Assembly: GCA_014871385.1 (NCBI GenBank)
Contig: CM026429.1
Coordinates: 13,429,783 to 13,493,782, forward strand
Direction: 5' to 3'
Length of the DNA: 64,000 nucleotides
Source: Ceratodon purpureus
Taxonomy: Eukaryota > Streptophyta > Bryopsida > Pseudoditrichales > Ditrichaceae
Part shown: in pieces, positions 39,389 to 51,059 of the stretch
Position numbering within the stretch: the stretch's first letter is position 1
How the letters are laid out: every line of letters starts with the position of its first letter
Program-made: the position numbers and the translations under genes
Notes under the pieces: model-generated
What the model was told of the DNA's origin: nothing
What the model saw: the letters and a program-made list of their open reading frames with translations, nothing else
The model's database searches: none

Positions 39389-40969
39389 TGAACAAGATTT
39401 GTATAGCATCATTATTGTAAAATTTTATGTGATTTGTTTTTTTGGAGAGAAAGATGTAGACTCCCACCTTCAATTTTCTTTCTTGTTGAAAGGTTGAAAC
39501 CATGTGAGAGAAAGTATGGCAACTATGCACTATCATCACAAAGGTTGCATCAATAGCTTGCTTGTTGTATGGACAAAGCATACAAAGAATGCAGAAGAAA
39601 GAATTCATGTTCAATTAGATGTGTTTTCACAATAGAGTGTCCACTTGTTTCAGAAATTTAATTCACACAATGTGTAACAAAAATACAGTCTATGGGGACA
39701 CAATTAAGCACTTAAGCCTGATTGAGAAAAAAATTCAAATAGTATCAGTTGAGAATACCGTACCCTAGGGTCAGCTTCGGCACCCCTTGGTCGAATAATT
39801 AATTAATTTCAAATTTTAATGTCCGACACCTAAAAATAATATATTCTCAATTTCCGACATCTATTTTTGGAATTATTTTCTGCCAAAGCTGACCCTTGGG
39901 TAAGGTACATGGAGTATTTTTTATTTAACCCTGAATGCCCACGATGATTTCAAAGCAAAAATTGCCGTTCAACAACTCTTTGTAATGCAAGTTATTTTTT
40001 GAAATTTATTACTTTCCTTGGTAATTTTAACTGTATGATTTTACAACAAACTTATTGAAACATTCTTTTTTAACATTTTAGAGGGAGAAACAAAATTGAT
40101 TACAAGATTGTAATGTTTAAAGTTGAAAACAAATTCTTTTCAATCCTTAAGAAAATTAAAATCTTACCTTCAATGAATTTTCATAAAAAAACAATTTTGG
40201 CTTTACCTTACGTCAAGCGGTCACATTGATAAAAACGTATTTTATTACAACAATATAATTTTTGGAATGAGAGTCATATGAAATTTTTTAGTGAGAGTGT
40301 GCTAGAACACAATTTGGGTGACTTACAAGAAAACAAGTCACTTTTATTAACACATTTCTAATTATCTTGAGTGATCCTTGGAAAGATATGCTCAGTTACC
40401 CGGTCATTCAAGCAGGAATTTCTCTTGGTACTTACATCAATGGTAGATACCACTTCAACCATGATCTTCAAATTTTCAGCTAACTTTCAAACTCTACTGA
40501 CTTTGCTAAACAATTCTTGAATCTCTCTCCTAAAATGATGAGTTATTTACTTGTACAAGAATTGTGTATTTTAAAATGTTGTCAGTAGAAACTATCCATT
40601 GAGCTTGAAGATGTGTTTGGATTGTTTATGAAGGTCATAGTGGTTACATCATGAAAAGAGATTGAATATGTATGTTTAACTTGTAGCAAATTTGTTTAAT
40701 TTGGGCCATTGGCCTTGGAGTCACATGATGAGCAAACTATACTTCTACATGGTTAAGATGGGCATAAACTCATGAATAATTAAATATGTCTCTTTAGACC
40801 CTCTTAAGAGAAGTAGAGGGGATCACAAACGCACTATCCGTGATGGCATGAAGTGTCAAACAAGAAATGACCGTGAAAAGATGTTAGCTATAAAAGATGT
40901 TTAAAATAGATTTCAACTAGTTACTTTAATTTTAGAATTAAAAAACTTTGAAAAATGCTAATTTGTCTT
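39389..40969. other. 3' flank of the ATPase gene and AT-rich spacer
   Basis: No gene is recognised. Short frames near 39258-39614 are shadows of, or directly behind, the ATPase 3' end. Confidence 0.45.
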
Positions 40970-41225
40970 GGTTTTCTCCTAGTTTGATGTACAATTCTTT
41001 CAAATTCAATGGAATAAAAATTCATTTCAAAAAAAGTAAAAAAATATTAAAAAGGTGAAAATGGACATTAAAAAGTAAAGGAGTTTAAAAGAAGTTATGA
41101 GAAATAGACCCTAGGTCGTTCACATTGTCATGTCTCCAGGAATGAGTTTTGGTCGTTGGCGTAGTTCCAACATATAGAAACAGTGGGCAATGCTCCATCT
41201 ACAGCCATAAGGTCCAAATCACATA
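40970..41225. repeat. Diverged copy of the RAE1 5' flanking region
   Basis: This stretch is colinear with 50671-50935, immediately upstream of RAE1. Shared blocks include GTTTGATGT, TTTCAAATTCAATGGAAT, a series of AAAAGTAAA units, GTTCACATTGT, GGTCGTTGGCGTAG and GCCATAAG, in the same order and spacing. The RAE1 coding exons are absent here. Confidence 0.75.
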
Positions 41226-42782
41226 ATTCCCTACGTGCTTGCACTTCCACCTTTATATCCTTCCAAATCCCTTTCCTAAGTAATTGGAGTTAATCCTATA
41301 AACATACTAGCTACGGTAGAAAATGTATTGAACCAAAAAAATAGCCTCGTTAAGATGTTTTTGGTTTCTTTGGTTTCTTTAACATCTTACAATTGCTATG
41401 AAAAATTGACGACAACAATTGAACAATCACCTATTACCGGATCTCTCTTATTATAATATGTATGGTGCAGAAACACTTCTGCACATAGCTCAACATATAT
41501 TGAAGTAGGCGCTCTATATTCTCTATTCAAGGTTGAAGGTGGAAAGAGAAGTGACAACATTAAGTCTGAGAACAATGTTTAACCTTGTAGTGCCCAAGGT
41601 GGTTAAAAAGAAACCACTGTTTTTTGGTTGATGTATCTTTAAAACTTTCTTTGATGAAATTAGTGATATTATTTATAGTATCCAACCGTATGAATGGAAG
41701 CATAGCTTAATGAAACAAGTGTTGTTTAAATTTTGGTAAGATTGGATTGTTGAATTGGAAGATTATAACATGTCCTTGATCTACTTAATTAAGCTCACTC
41801 AAAATTGAGATTTTTGGAGGTCTGTGATGAAAATTTAAAAGTGAAGATGTTCAGTAATGGCCTGTATCAACACATCTTCATTGCAATCTTTCATGTCAAG
41901 AACACACTCATGTATAATTATTGTAGATTTTATAAGTAAGAGTGACTTACCCATATACCGTTTAATACATAATTTATTCGTTAAAATAAGAAAAGAAATG
42001 GTACATTGATCAAGATCATAATATATACACTATTAGAACATGAACAAGAGAATACAATCCAAAAAATATATATAAGATAAAAAAACTTGCAAACACAAGA
42101 AATACCACATAGTACATGGGTCGTATTTGTGAGTATTTGTTGTATTTTGAGGTATTTGCAGTGTTTTGATATTTTGTACATGGATATTTGAATAGCTAAG
42201 AAAGTCAGATTTCAAATTTTCATTTTGCATCACCCACAAAACAAAAATTGCACATATGAACTTTAAAAGTTGAACTGAGATGTTCACAAATTTTGCGTCA
42301 TTTCATTTTCTAGTGATCCAGTGACTACTTAGTGGGCGCCTGGGGCATTAAAGGGTTAATAAGATGAAAATTCCCACTCCTGTTCAATTAAGATTCAACA
42401 TTTTTATTGTAAATCTATGGTTTGGTCATTATTTTGAGTTTATTGGATTAAATGAAGTGCACTTGTTTCCAACCAAGATTGCTAGTGGATTTTTTATTTA
42501 ATTTAATTTTTTTTTGAGTCAAATGGTGGAAGTTCCATTGCCATTGCTAGTGGATTTTGAGTTGAAAAAATCGGATTGGAATGCCACTATTAATTATAGA
42601 TGGATGGAGTGCCTGCAAAGGCTGACAATGATCAACCAGTCATCTGGTTTGATTAGAGGCACAAGATAAATTTGAATGAGGAATGAGTTCCTTGAGACAA
42701 GGGTTGGGATTGAAGTTGGGTGGAGTCCAAATAGACCTCAACTTCTGTTACACCATAAAAGGTTTGCTGCTTGGAAAACTAA
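41226..42782. other. AT-rich spacer
   Basis: No gene is recognised. The text around 41500-41900 looks like eroded coding or retroelement sequence, but no motif is clear enough to name. Confidence 0.4.
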
Positions 42783-42969
42783 TACTCCCTCCGTCTCACT
42801 AAAAGAGTATGGTTTGGTAAAATAATCTCTCTCAGAAAAAGAGAGTGGTTTCTAAATTTGGCCAACTTATTTCTAAAATTTTCCAACTTGTTTCTAAATT
42901 TAGAACCGCCCTTAAATCTTCTATTACCGTATTAGCAAACAATGCTCTTTTAGTGAGACGAAGGGAGTA
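42783..42969. mobile_element. Stowaway-like MITE (Tc1/mariner type)
   Basis: A 183-bp element (42785-42967) flanked by TA on both sides (42783-42784 and 42968-42969). The left terminus is CTCCCTCCGTCTCACTAAAA and the right terminus is its reverse complement with one mismatch (23 of 24 positions). CTCCCTCCGT with a TA target duplication is the classic Stowaway signature. No coding capacity. Confidence 0.92.
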
Positions 42970-43189
42970 TTTATTTATTTTGAAAAAATAAGGTTTTTTT
43001 TTTAAAAATTGTGTTTCTCAATTTTTGTTTTTTACAAAAAATTAGTGAAATTGACCTTAAATGGCTCAGAAATAAAAAAATATTGCAGAAAATAATATAT
43101 CTTATTTTGGTTTTTTATGGGACCTTAAGGAAGCGCCTACGCTCTCAACATTGGGAGCGCAGACGCTCCCTAAGATTGCAACGACAATC

Positions 43190-45086
43190 CCACGTTCTCA
43201 CAGAAGTCTTCACTGGTCGACCAACACTGTAACTTGTGTATCAGTATTACATATGGAGCGGCTCTTCCGAAGGTCAGCTGAGGGCGAAGGTGGCTTGGGA
43301 CACGGCGGTGATCCCAACCATCAAGGGGGGATCAAATTTTTTGATCCTTACGCCCAATCAAGAGCGCTGCTGGCCAAGATGGTTACCCGAGCGATGACAC
43401 CGAGGCCGGAACCTTCGAAGACGTTGATCCGCTACAGGGTCTCGAGACTGCAGCTCAGGAAGGATGGAGACTGGGCTCAGGCGGAGTTCTGGCTCTGCTC
43501 GGCACCGAGAGTCAAGCCAGACGGCTCAAGGCTCTGGCTTGCTATATGGAAGGCGTGGACTTCAGTTCGGCCCAGAATTATGAAGCATAAGGCCGTAACC
43601 CCTGTTGAAATCCTTAGGCAGCCCCTGTATTTTAACCTAGAGGTGCTGGCCGGTCCTTCCAGACCGTTTGGGGCAGAACATAATTCACTTTATGGAAATT
43701 GGAGCCGCAAGGGAGTCAATTACATCAAAGATATCTGGTTAGAATCCGAGCAAAGGTTTCTTGGCGTTGAACACCTTAAAACTCAGACCAGATCTTGGCA
43801 CGTTGTCCTGCTAAGGAACAACATTATTAGAGAACTCCCTTGGGATCTTACCAATCCGAGACCCCTACAGCCGGGAGACTGGATGGTAGATGCAAGCGGC
43901 AAGTTCTTTCAGTTACGGGTCTTCGATGAAGGGAGATGGCAAGCGACCTCTTACAGCCGGGATGGAACTTCGGAGTTACTGATCCGGAATAATCAGCCGG
44001 CTTTCGTAATCCCCTCGTCCTCTCTCCAAGAGGCCAGAATAGTTATGAAGAACGATGAAGGCAAGGTGGCTGGCTTCAACCCCAAACCAGAGTTGCTTCA
44101 AGGGAATCCGCTACTGGCATACCGATCTGGGATCCTCAAGGACCTCTCCTTCGACCCGAAGGAATGGTCCTGGAAGCGACAAGGAGTGATGAAGTCGACC
44201 AATTTCTTCGACTACAGTACCAAGCGAGGGTACAGAATTATTATTCGAGAGCAGCCTCAAGTGGGATGAAGAGATGGAGTCGAGAGGCTATCCTCCGGGA
44301 CAGAGAAAAGCATACTTTGAGAGGCTTTGGCACCAATGGCTGCCAAGACGCATCTCAGCGATGCTCTGGCTCACGATTTCTGGAGGCCTGCCGTTGGGAG
44401 CGTGGAGGCGCCGAATAGGCCACACAGGCTTGTGCAACTTATGTACAGGTTCGCACTTAGAAACGGCGGAGCATGGCCTTTTCCTCTGTCAGGCAGTGGC
44501 TCCTACCTGGGCAAGGGTGAGAGCAATCCGGACCTTAGCTCGCCTTGAGCCGGGTATCCGCAATTGGGAGGAGGCTCTCCATGGAGAAATGGACAAGCCT
44601 AATACCTCAAGAGGGCGACAGCCCGAGCCACACTCCCTATGGGGTGCTAGTCGCACCTCTTGCAAAATTGCTCTCAGAACACCCTGGGACATTCTCAAGT
44701 CTACACTTCTGTACATGATCTGGTGCCACAAGGTTGGCCACGATTTCAACAACGAGCACTTTCACATTGGAGCGGTGCTTTACAGAGCGTGGAAGACCAC
44801 GGTTCAGACTGGAATGGCAGCTTGGAAGGAACTTCAACGATTTAAGAAGAAGCGCTCTCCTGACAAGCACTCAGCAATGGAACAACTCTTTATGTCGATT
44901 TGGAATCAGGGTGAACTCTTTTGCTCTGGGACTAGTTCCCCGACCTGGAAGCTGGTTCCCCATCCCGAGTTCCTCACTAGGGAATTCGCTAATCGATTCC
45001 ACTCCTTTGAGACCCCGGTGGTTTCTTCAGCTGAGATCTCTCAGCTTGACATTCTGTCTCAAGTCAATAGAAGAGCAGAATCTTAG
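43190..45086 (+). pseudogene. 5'-truncated LINE ORF2, C-terminal part with zinc knuckle
   Basis: C-terminal part of a non-LTR retrotransposon polyprotein. The first frame (to 44269) is the post-RT region: FFDPYAQSRALLAKMVTRAM, LIRYRVSRLQL, then WARKG-like NWSRKGVNYIKDIW. A 1-nt shift near 44220-44250 leads into the second frame (to 45086): SLKWDEEMESRGYPPGQRKA, FERLWHQWLPRRISAMLWL and the zf-RVT knuckle CNLCTGSHLETAEHGLFLC. Endonuclease and reverse transcriptase domains are missing, so the copy is 5'-truncated, as is common after incomplete reverse transcription. The region is GC-richer than its surroundings. Reading frames are otherwise clean, which suggests a fairly young copy. The clade is not determined. 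Confidence 0.85.
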
Positions 45087-45786
45087 GCAGAATCCATTCT
45101 TCGGGATATCATCTCAAGAATTCAAGAGGACCTCTCTGCACAAGAGGCAGGCCCTTCTCAAGGGGATTTATCGGAGGGGGAGGATTCTGAGGATAATCTC
45201 AGCCACCCGAACGACCTCCAATCCTCCTCAGACCTGATCGATCAAGCTTCATTCTGGGTCAGATATTGATCCTCGCTTTCAGGATCTTCCCCTTCTCCTC
45301 GGCTTAGGGGAACTGCGTCTCGTCACCGACTTCGGAGAGTAGGCTGTTAGGATTTTAGCTTTGTGCTAGTTTCCTTTTTGTAGGACTGGGTTTAAAGACC
45401 TAGTGTCCCGAGGCTTGTGGCTCAGTGCTTCTTTGTTCTCACCTTCTGGTTAGGATCTGCTGTGTGCTTTTCCGGCTAGTTGCTTTGGTTTTTCTTGTTA
45501 GATTTGGGCTCTGTGCCTGGTCTCTTTGGCTTTGTCCTGGCTTTGTGCTCGACTTTGCTTCTCCCCTGCGTGGGTTTTCGCTGTCTGCTTTGACGGTTTG
45601 TTTTTCCGCTTTAGATTGTTGGCTTTGACGGTCTTAGGTTCTTTGGTGATAGGTTGGCTTCGGTCTGTCCCTGTGGCTCCCCTTGCGAGGGGGGCGTGAC
45701 GGCCCTCTGGGCCTCTTCCCGGGTCTCCCGGTTTGTTTCTTTGTTCTCTCTTTAACCCGAAAAGGGATTTTTAGTATCAGTATCAG
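45087..45786 (+). mobile_element. LINE 3' untranslated region and tail
   Basis: GC-richer, non-coding sequence continuing from the LINE frame, with a small Leu/Phe-rich spurious frame at 45425-45628. It appears to end at the short tandem AGTATCAGTATCAG (45773-45786), which resembles the short-repeat tails of some LINE clades. Confidence 0.55.
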
Positions 45787-45830
45787 AGAGCGAGGTCGCG
45801 GACTCAAAGATCGCGGGTTCGAACCCAGGC
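45771..45830 (+). other. tRNA-like sequence with Pol III B-box
   Basis: GGTTCGAACCC at 45816-45826 is a perfect Pol III B-box (T-loop) sequence. About 15 nt upstream lies CTCAAAG, which could be an anticodon loop (CAA). The flanking stems pair poorly, so this is not an intact tRNA. It could be a decayed tRNA, a SINE head, or a tRNA gene into which the LINE inserted. Confidence 0.4.
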
Positions 45831-46867
45831 ATAGCTGAATCTTGCAGTTTCAAGTTGTTGGGATTTTCATCACCTCCCCTCGTGCTTGGCAGCTTCCCCC
45901 AACACTTTTGTTTTCAAGCAAAAGCTAATTTTAATTTAAAAAGTCATTTTAATTATTAGACAGGAACTAGGCTCTGAACTGATGAGTGATGCTTTTTGAT
46001 GCATTCAAATATATGTAAATAACATACAATAAAATTGGTCCATGTTATCTTGCAAAATTATCACTCAATTCTTAGCTAATCCCACTCAAGAGTACCAAAT
46101 TTCAATTTCAAAAAAGTAAAATTCTAATTTTTGGTGATGACTTTTTAAAGTTTGATTGCAAAGAAATGTAAGGAACATACATACACACATCTTTTGCATT
46201 AAAAATCACTCCATTGAGTAACAAAGTTTTCCTCTATGAAGAATCCAATGAAAAGTTATTATGCAAATAATTTTGTGAAATAGATATTTCTTTATTGTAA
46301 TTAGATTTTGGCAAAAGCATTTACCCTCACCTTTCTTGTGGGCAACTATAGATGTTGGTTGGTTTTACTTATTACTTATTTTGTGTTTTCATTTTCCAAC
46401 ACAGTATCGCTGCGGGGTCACTAGATAGGCTTGTCTATGTTTATGGATGTTGTTGTCTAACTTCAACCTTAGTCGGAAACTAGGGTGTTCAAAGAAATCT
46501 CAGTTTTTGTTTTGAAAAAGGTGTGTAGAATTTCAAAGCATGTTATTGTATGTACTAAAAAATAAGAGGAACATGTGCTACTCTTTGGTTTGTACTTTGG
46601 TACATAGTGAATACAACGTCCTTCAAGTCGTTATTGTAGTTGGTCATAGAAGTATGTCAATGCCTTCGTCTTTCAGTGGCTTCAATGATTACGACCATCT
46701 TTTATCCTCGTATGCGCTTATATTTTGATACATGCACATGTGTAGATGTGACACGTTGTGTGAGTGCGCTAGCCCTGTATTTTATAAGTCTATGTTGGTT
46801 TTGACATTAATTTATTCAAGTGTAAAACTTGATGTAGGAGGTTGAATTCAATTGTACTTCGAATGTT
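45831..46867. other. AT-rich spacer
   Basis: No gene or repeat recognised. Confidence 0.45.
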
Positions 46868-46995
46868 AGTTTGTGCCCAATCATGGATTGGAATAATTAC
46901 TTTTGAAGATTAGATTGATACAAAATGAGCAAGTTTGTGCCCAATCATGGATTGGAATAATTACTTTTGAAGACTAGATTGATACAAAATGAGCA
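46868..46995. repeat. 64-bp tandem duplication
   Basis: Units 46868-46931 and 46932-46995 start AGTTTGTGCCCAATCATGG and differ at one base (T versus C). The near-identity indicates a recent event. Confidence 0.95.
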
Positions 46996-47079
46996 GCTTC
47001 TTCACCCAACTACATCAGAGAACCTGCTCCATTTGACAAAGCGCTGCGAAGATGCCTCAAGGACGAAAGGAACGGTTGG

Positions 47080-47884
47080 TTAATCTTTAAAGGACAATTG
47101 TCCTAGAATGAATTTTTTAAAAATTTGGGCATGTACTTGTGGCTTCAATTAAAGTCGAGATTTTTTGAAACTTTTTGTGAATGTACACCATAACAAGAAC
47201 TCTGAGGGAATCTTTTTTTTCTTCGATTGGACATTTATAAAAATAGTTATGGTACCCAAAGTTGGAAAAGCTGCCAGCCATGCTAAATACATCAATTATC
47301 TCTAAACATATTTCTTTTTTCCTTCTTCTTTCCTTCCTAAAAGTTAGAAAAAATATTATTTTAGGTTTTTTTTTTTTTTTTTTAGTGAAAGGATGGATGT
47401 CAACCTTTACTTTGACCGTTTGGATTGGGAGTTAAATCAAATAATGGAATTTTTAGATAAGAAATAAGATTTGGCATTTTTGTGTAGACAACTTAATAAA
47501 AATATTGTTTTCAACATGCTACACTTGACTTTTGAGAGTAATTTTTTTAATAAAATTATCTAACTTCGTCTTCTTTGACATGCATCAAAATCCCCAAAAT
47601 CCATAATGCAAAAAACCTAAGAGAAAACAAATTAGAGTGTGTCAACCTAGTCAAAAATCTTGTCAAAAAAGTTTGTTTTTAAATTTTAATTGCTATAATC
47701 TTCTAATCTCTACGGTCGATTATATTGAAATTTTTTTGAACTCTCCATTAAAATAATCTACTTGAAGATCTTACAATTAGCATTAGAAAAAAATGATGTT
47801 TTAGTCATTTATGCTTTTAACATTGGAAATGGCAGTTTAGGAGCATTTTTTGGTAAAACATAGTCAAGGAACTTTAGGGGTTAA
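47080..47884. mobile_element. piggyBac-like non-autonomous element, copy B
   Basis: A 797-bp element (47084-47880) with TTAA at both ends (47080-47083 and 47881-47884). The left end is TCTTTAAAGGACAATTGTCC, sharing the AGGACAATTGTCCT palindrome (47091-47104) with copy A. The right end is the same CTTTAGGGG. Interior blocks such as TCTTCTTTGAC, ATCCATAATGCAAAAAA and AAAAATTTGGGCA also match copy A. Diverged and non-coding. Confidence 0.7.
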
Positions 47885-48803
47885 GAAATGTCTAGGAACA
47901 AAGAGTTTCTATCTATCAAAGAAAACAACGATAGCTTGGGCAATGGCTCAGACACGTCAAGTCAGACATTTTCTGGGCTCATATGTATACACTGCTGTAG
48001 GATTGCTACCACTTGCTACGGAGGTTTCCGGCTACCTTAACGATATTGTATTCTAACTTACAATGAAGACTTACAAATTTAAATATTTTGATTGTAGGTG
48101 CAACTCACCCGGATATTTTCGATTTTCACCAGTGTGTTCACAAATACCGTAGAAAGTGCAAAGTTTTTATTGGACCTCCAAGGTTCACCTACAAGTTCAA
48201 AACTTGGAGAAAGTTGAAACTAAAGTATAGGGTACAAGGTAGGAGCTAATTCATCTTCAGAAAAACCATTGGCACACGCTATTTAAATCTTATCTCAAAT
48301 CCACAACCATATTGTCAAAAGTAAAAGAAGTCATTTTAATTATTGGTAAGAGTATCATAAGTTAGCACACCTTAATTGTCATTTCGAGACAACACAAGGA
48401 GATTCTACAGAAAAAGTGCAAATCAATGACCAAAGAGATACGGTCTCTTAATACATAGCCTAACAACTAGCATATGCAAATCTAGCAGCATTGAATAAAA
48501 ACCAATCACTTGAAATTCAAGCGAAGCGCATCATGTGAAGTCACAAAAATGAAGCCAAGCAAAACTCGTCGAGACTCCGTAATTTCTAAGTTTTCCATGA
48601 AAATCGATACCACCAGAGATAATGACTAGACAACACAGATCCTAGTGAAGTATTCTTAGTGTCCATTGACTCTAATGCATTCCATATTGAAGAACTGACT
48701 GATTGGATAGATGACACTAAATTCAACTAATTGAAAAAAGTCGCTAAGTGGGCTCGCCATGGTTTTGGACAATATCAACATTCAAAAAGGAGTCAACAAT
48801 ATT
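47885..48803. other. AT-rich spacer
   Basis: No gene recognised. Confidence 0.4.
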
Positions 48804-48945
48804 GAAATGAGTAAGTAGAAGGTATTCATCTTAAGGAAGATAAAAATATTGAAGGAATTACAATAGGTATGTTAGAAATGAGTAAGTAGAAGCTATTCAT
48901 CTTAAGGAAGATACTAATGTTCAAGGAATTACAATAGGTATGTTA
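48804..48945. repeat. 71-bp tandem duplication
   Basis: Units 48804-48874 and 48875-48945 share GAAATGAGTAAGTAGAAG, ATTCATCTTAAGGAAGATA and GGAATTACAATAGGTATGTT, with a handful of differences in between. Confidence 0.9.
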
Positions 48946-50670
48946 GAATCCAGCTACAAAACAAAGTTAAAGAAAAAAAGACAAAGTTTAACTACAACTA
49001 TATAGAAAAATATTTCAGGTCTACATTTTTGTTGGTTTTGGCATATGCCACCGTTGTTTCAAAAGTGATTATCAAGATTTGCTAGGTATCCATACCGGGA
49101 TTAACATATGTTTTGTTATCTAGAGTAACAGAAAGTAAATATGTTATGATACCTAGAAAACTTATTGTTGATGACTTCAAGCTAGTGAAGCATAAGATAC
49201 TTAATAATAAAGAGTAAACATAGTTGTGAAAGTTTTGAATGCCTAAAAATCTTTAGTTTAACTAAAGGATAAATGTATAGAAAGGTAAAGACAATTGCTT
49301 TGTTGTTTGCATGATTAAAATATGGCTTTTCGTAATCATTTGGTTATAAATGCATGGCAATTTACGTACAATTTTATCACTTCTTTATTCTAGACAAGAT
49401 GGAAGACAAGAAAAAAACTTTATAGATTAGATTCTTTTGGCATCTATTTCAAAAATTCATAGGGATTAAAATAAATTTCTGATGGAAGTGTAATCAGTCA
49501 ACTTTCTCTTCAAACCTCTAGAAAACAATGAAAAATCTAGGTGATTGAAGAGTCTAGCAAATGTGTGTTTTCAACATTTTGATGCTGGTAGTGCTCTTGT
49601 TGTCACATGTTTTGTGAACGCAATGTCTCCATGTGCAGTGATCAGGAAAAGTAAGGACTGTTCCATTGCATCGAAAATTATTGGGGGGATTATTCATAAT
49701 CAATCAAAACAGACTTTTAAATACAGTTCAAACAATTGGAATTTGTCACATTTACCAACCATTATAGGTGAATTAGATGGCCTTTATAGATACATTTTTT
49801 CTTGATTTGGAGATAGTGTAGAGAATGTTTTCGACGAATTTGAGAGCACACACTTTAAAATTCATAACAAATTCATACTTTGTCTAAGAAATAAAATTTC
49901 ATTTCCACTATCCATTTTTGACATTTGTCTTTATGTGGAATTTTAGAAAAAAATTCAACAATGGCAACAAGGCACACCAATCATTTTGATTATCATAGGT
50001 TGTTTTATCTTGTGCAAATATGTGATTTTGGAATAATAATATTGGAGTGTGGAGAGATCTTCGAGTTTAGAAGCAAAATTTGCTGAGACATATAAAATCA
50101 TCATCATTTTAGGAAACCTCAATGCAGTTCTCTTGTGCGAGGTTGTAAAATAGTGTGATTGAATATACCAAATCTATTCAAATATACGGAGAAAGTGTTC
50201 ATTTCACATTTAGCCTGGTCATGCATCAATTTCAGTCATCAACACACTGGTATAATATGTATCTTCACAAATTTATTAACAAAATTTTTTAACTGCGACG
50301 GAATTATTAAAATGTATGCTGCTATAAATTCATAAGTGAAAAAACCATATTAGTAAGGTATCACAACATACATTGATGGTGAAACGTGTATTCATATTTC
50401 AAAAATTGTCACAAAATTTTGGGACCATGAAACCCTAGAAATGCAAAGCCGTAAGTTCTTGCCTTGATGCACTTCTTTTTCTACTTGTATATGTTCATAC
50501 TCGTATCTAAAACCAAATACTTTAGTTTTGACTTCCTCCAAGTTTTGTATTTGTACGTGAACCTTATGGTCCCACACGTCTTGTTGTCTTCATAATTTCC
50601 TAATTCTGTACATTTACATTTTTAGAATTTGTTTGGACAAACATGCTATGGTACTACGGTAGCAAGAGGA
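48946..50670. other. AT-rich spacer, possible eroded retroelement
   Basis: No supported gene. The frame at 49545-49805 is unrecognised. The stretch 49960-50160 vaguely recalls a copia RNase H tail, but no motif is decisive. Confidence 0.35.
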
Positions 50671-51059
50671 GTTTTCTGCTGGTTTGATGTGCGTTTCTTT
50701 CAAATTCAATGGAATTTCTGTCCATTTGGAAAAAGTAAAAGTAAACATAAAAAGTAAAAGTAAATAGTAAAATTCAAAAGTAAAAGTTAAAAACAAAGTA
50801 TAAAAGGGTATATAGGCAAGAGCCGTGGTTCACATTGTGATGTGAGCAGGAGTGAGTCCGGTCGTTGGCGTAGCTCCGACGCACACAAAACCGTGGGCGA
50901 CGCTCCAAGCAAGACCCACGGCCATAAGACCCATCACGGAAGTAGGCCCTCCACCCGCCCAAGTACAAAACCCAACAGTCTCCAACACTCTCTCTTGCCT
51001 TCCACTCACAACACAAGACATCGCTACAACGCAATCAGCCGAGCAGGGAGGGCGTCGCC
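50671..51059 (+). promoter_or_regulatory. RAE1 promoter and 5' UTR region
   Basis: A TATA box TATAAAA lies at 50799-50805, about 255 nt before the RAE1 start codon, downstream of a run of AAAAGTAAA units. The region has a diverged duplicate at 40970-41225. Confidence 0.6.

Noticed and set aside
45771-45830. Calling a functional tRNA-Leu(CAA)
   Set aside because: Stems do not pair, no long variable arm and no acceptor stem; only the B-box is convincing.
49960-50160. Possible copia RNase H remnant
   Set aside because: Only a loose SLEAKFAETYK-type match; too short and frame-broken to support.
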